Positions 5,528 to 5,529 of a stretch of DNA of 5,529 nt are shown here, one piece after another; positions within the stretch are counted from its first letter, which is position 1, and the number at the start of each line of letters is the position of its first letter. This stretch comes from an uncultured Oscillospiraceae bacterium (GTDB taxonomy: Bacteria; Bacillota; Clostridia; Oscillospirales; Acutalibacteraceae). The stretch is taken from NCBI GenBank assembly GCA_900555805.1, contig USMJ01000093.1, positions 1-5,529 of the forward strand, in the 5' to 3' direction. Made by a program: the position numbers and the translations under genes. The notes beneath the pieces are model-generated. The model saw nothing but the letters and a program-made list of their open reading frames with translations. It made no database searches and was not told the origin of the DNA.

Positions 5528-5529
5528 GC

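Larger units (their letters stand above)
5124..5529. other. 3' intergenic region, repeat-rich, no gene
   Basis: This 406-bp stretch carries no frame I can support on either strand. It holds the terminator hairpin, two members of the GGCAAAA/TTTTGCC family, a pair of 33-bp direct repeats, a 9-bp direct repeat AGCGCGGTG (5415-5423 and 5433-5441) and a small hairpin CGAAGC-AA-GCTTCG (5378-5391). No tRNA, CRISPR array or promoter is evident. Confidence 0.75.

Noticed and set aside
5220..5529. CRISPR array or tRNA-like gene in the repeat-rich 3' region
   Set aside because: The repeats are palindromic, unequal in length and few, with no regular spacers. The cloverleaf lacks tRNA anticodon and T-loop consensus, and its terminal stem ends in T4, unlike an acceptor stem.

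Overview
The window holds two complete genes on the plus strand and three intergenic regions rich in hairpins. It suggests a low-to-moderate GC Gram-positive bacterium of the Firmicutes, most likely an uncultured or gut-type clostridium. The reasons are near-perfect AGGAGG ribosome binding sites, a textbook sigma-A promoter, intrinsic terminators, and a large wall-polymer enzyme that fuses a GT2 glycosyltransferase to a TagF-like CDP-glycerol glycerophosphotransferase. The lineage is an inference; there is no rRNA or other marker gene here.

Layout. Positions 1-152 are a leader dominated by a 91-bp three-hairpin repeat (16-106). Positions 153-1256 encode a 367-residue GNAT acetyltransferase with an Eis-like architecture. 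It is closed by a strong terminator (1259-1309) and followed by a second large hairpin (1321-1360). An AT-rich stretch leads to a consensus promoter (TTGACA-17-TATAAT with an extended -10), then a leader of about 130 nt, then the 1171-residue bifunctional transferase (1608-5123). Its terminator hairpin lies at 5164-5196. The remaining roughly 330 bp hold no gene I can support. They contain two more members of the repeat family, one a clean deletion derivative and one full-length but diverged, plus a pair of 33-bp direct repeats.

How the genes relate. A terminator and a dedicated promoter separate the two genes, so they are probably separate transcription units. The large protein is probably a cytoplasmic or membrane-peripheral enzyme that builds a teichoic-acid-like or other phosphopolyol-containing surface polymer: the GT2 domain adds a sugar and the C-terminal GT-B domain adds a glycerol phosphate-type unit. 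No substrate-synthesis or export genes are in view. The acetyltransferase's substrate cannot be read from the sequence, and no functional link between the two genes is shown.

The most unusual content is the repeat family GGCAAAA-[three hairpins]-TTTTGCC. The two full copies differ in sequence but keep base pairing through compensatory changes. The third copy is a precise 46-bp deletion form. Each full copy places a hairpin next to a T4 run on both strands, so each looks like a mobile, bidirectional terminator module.
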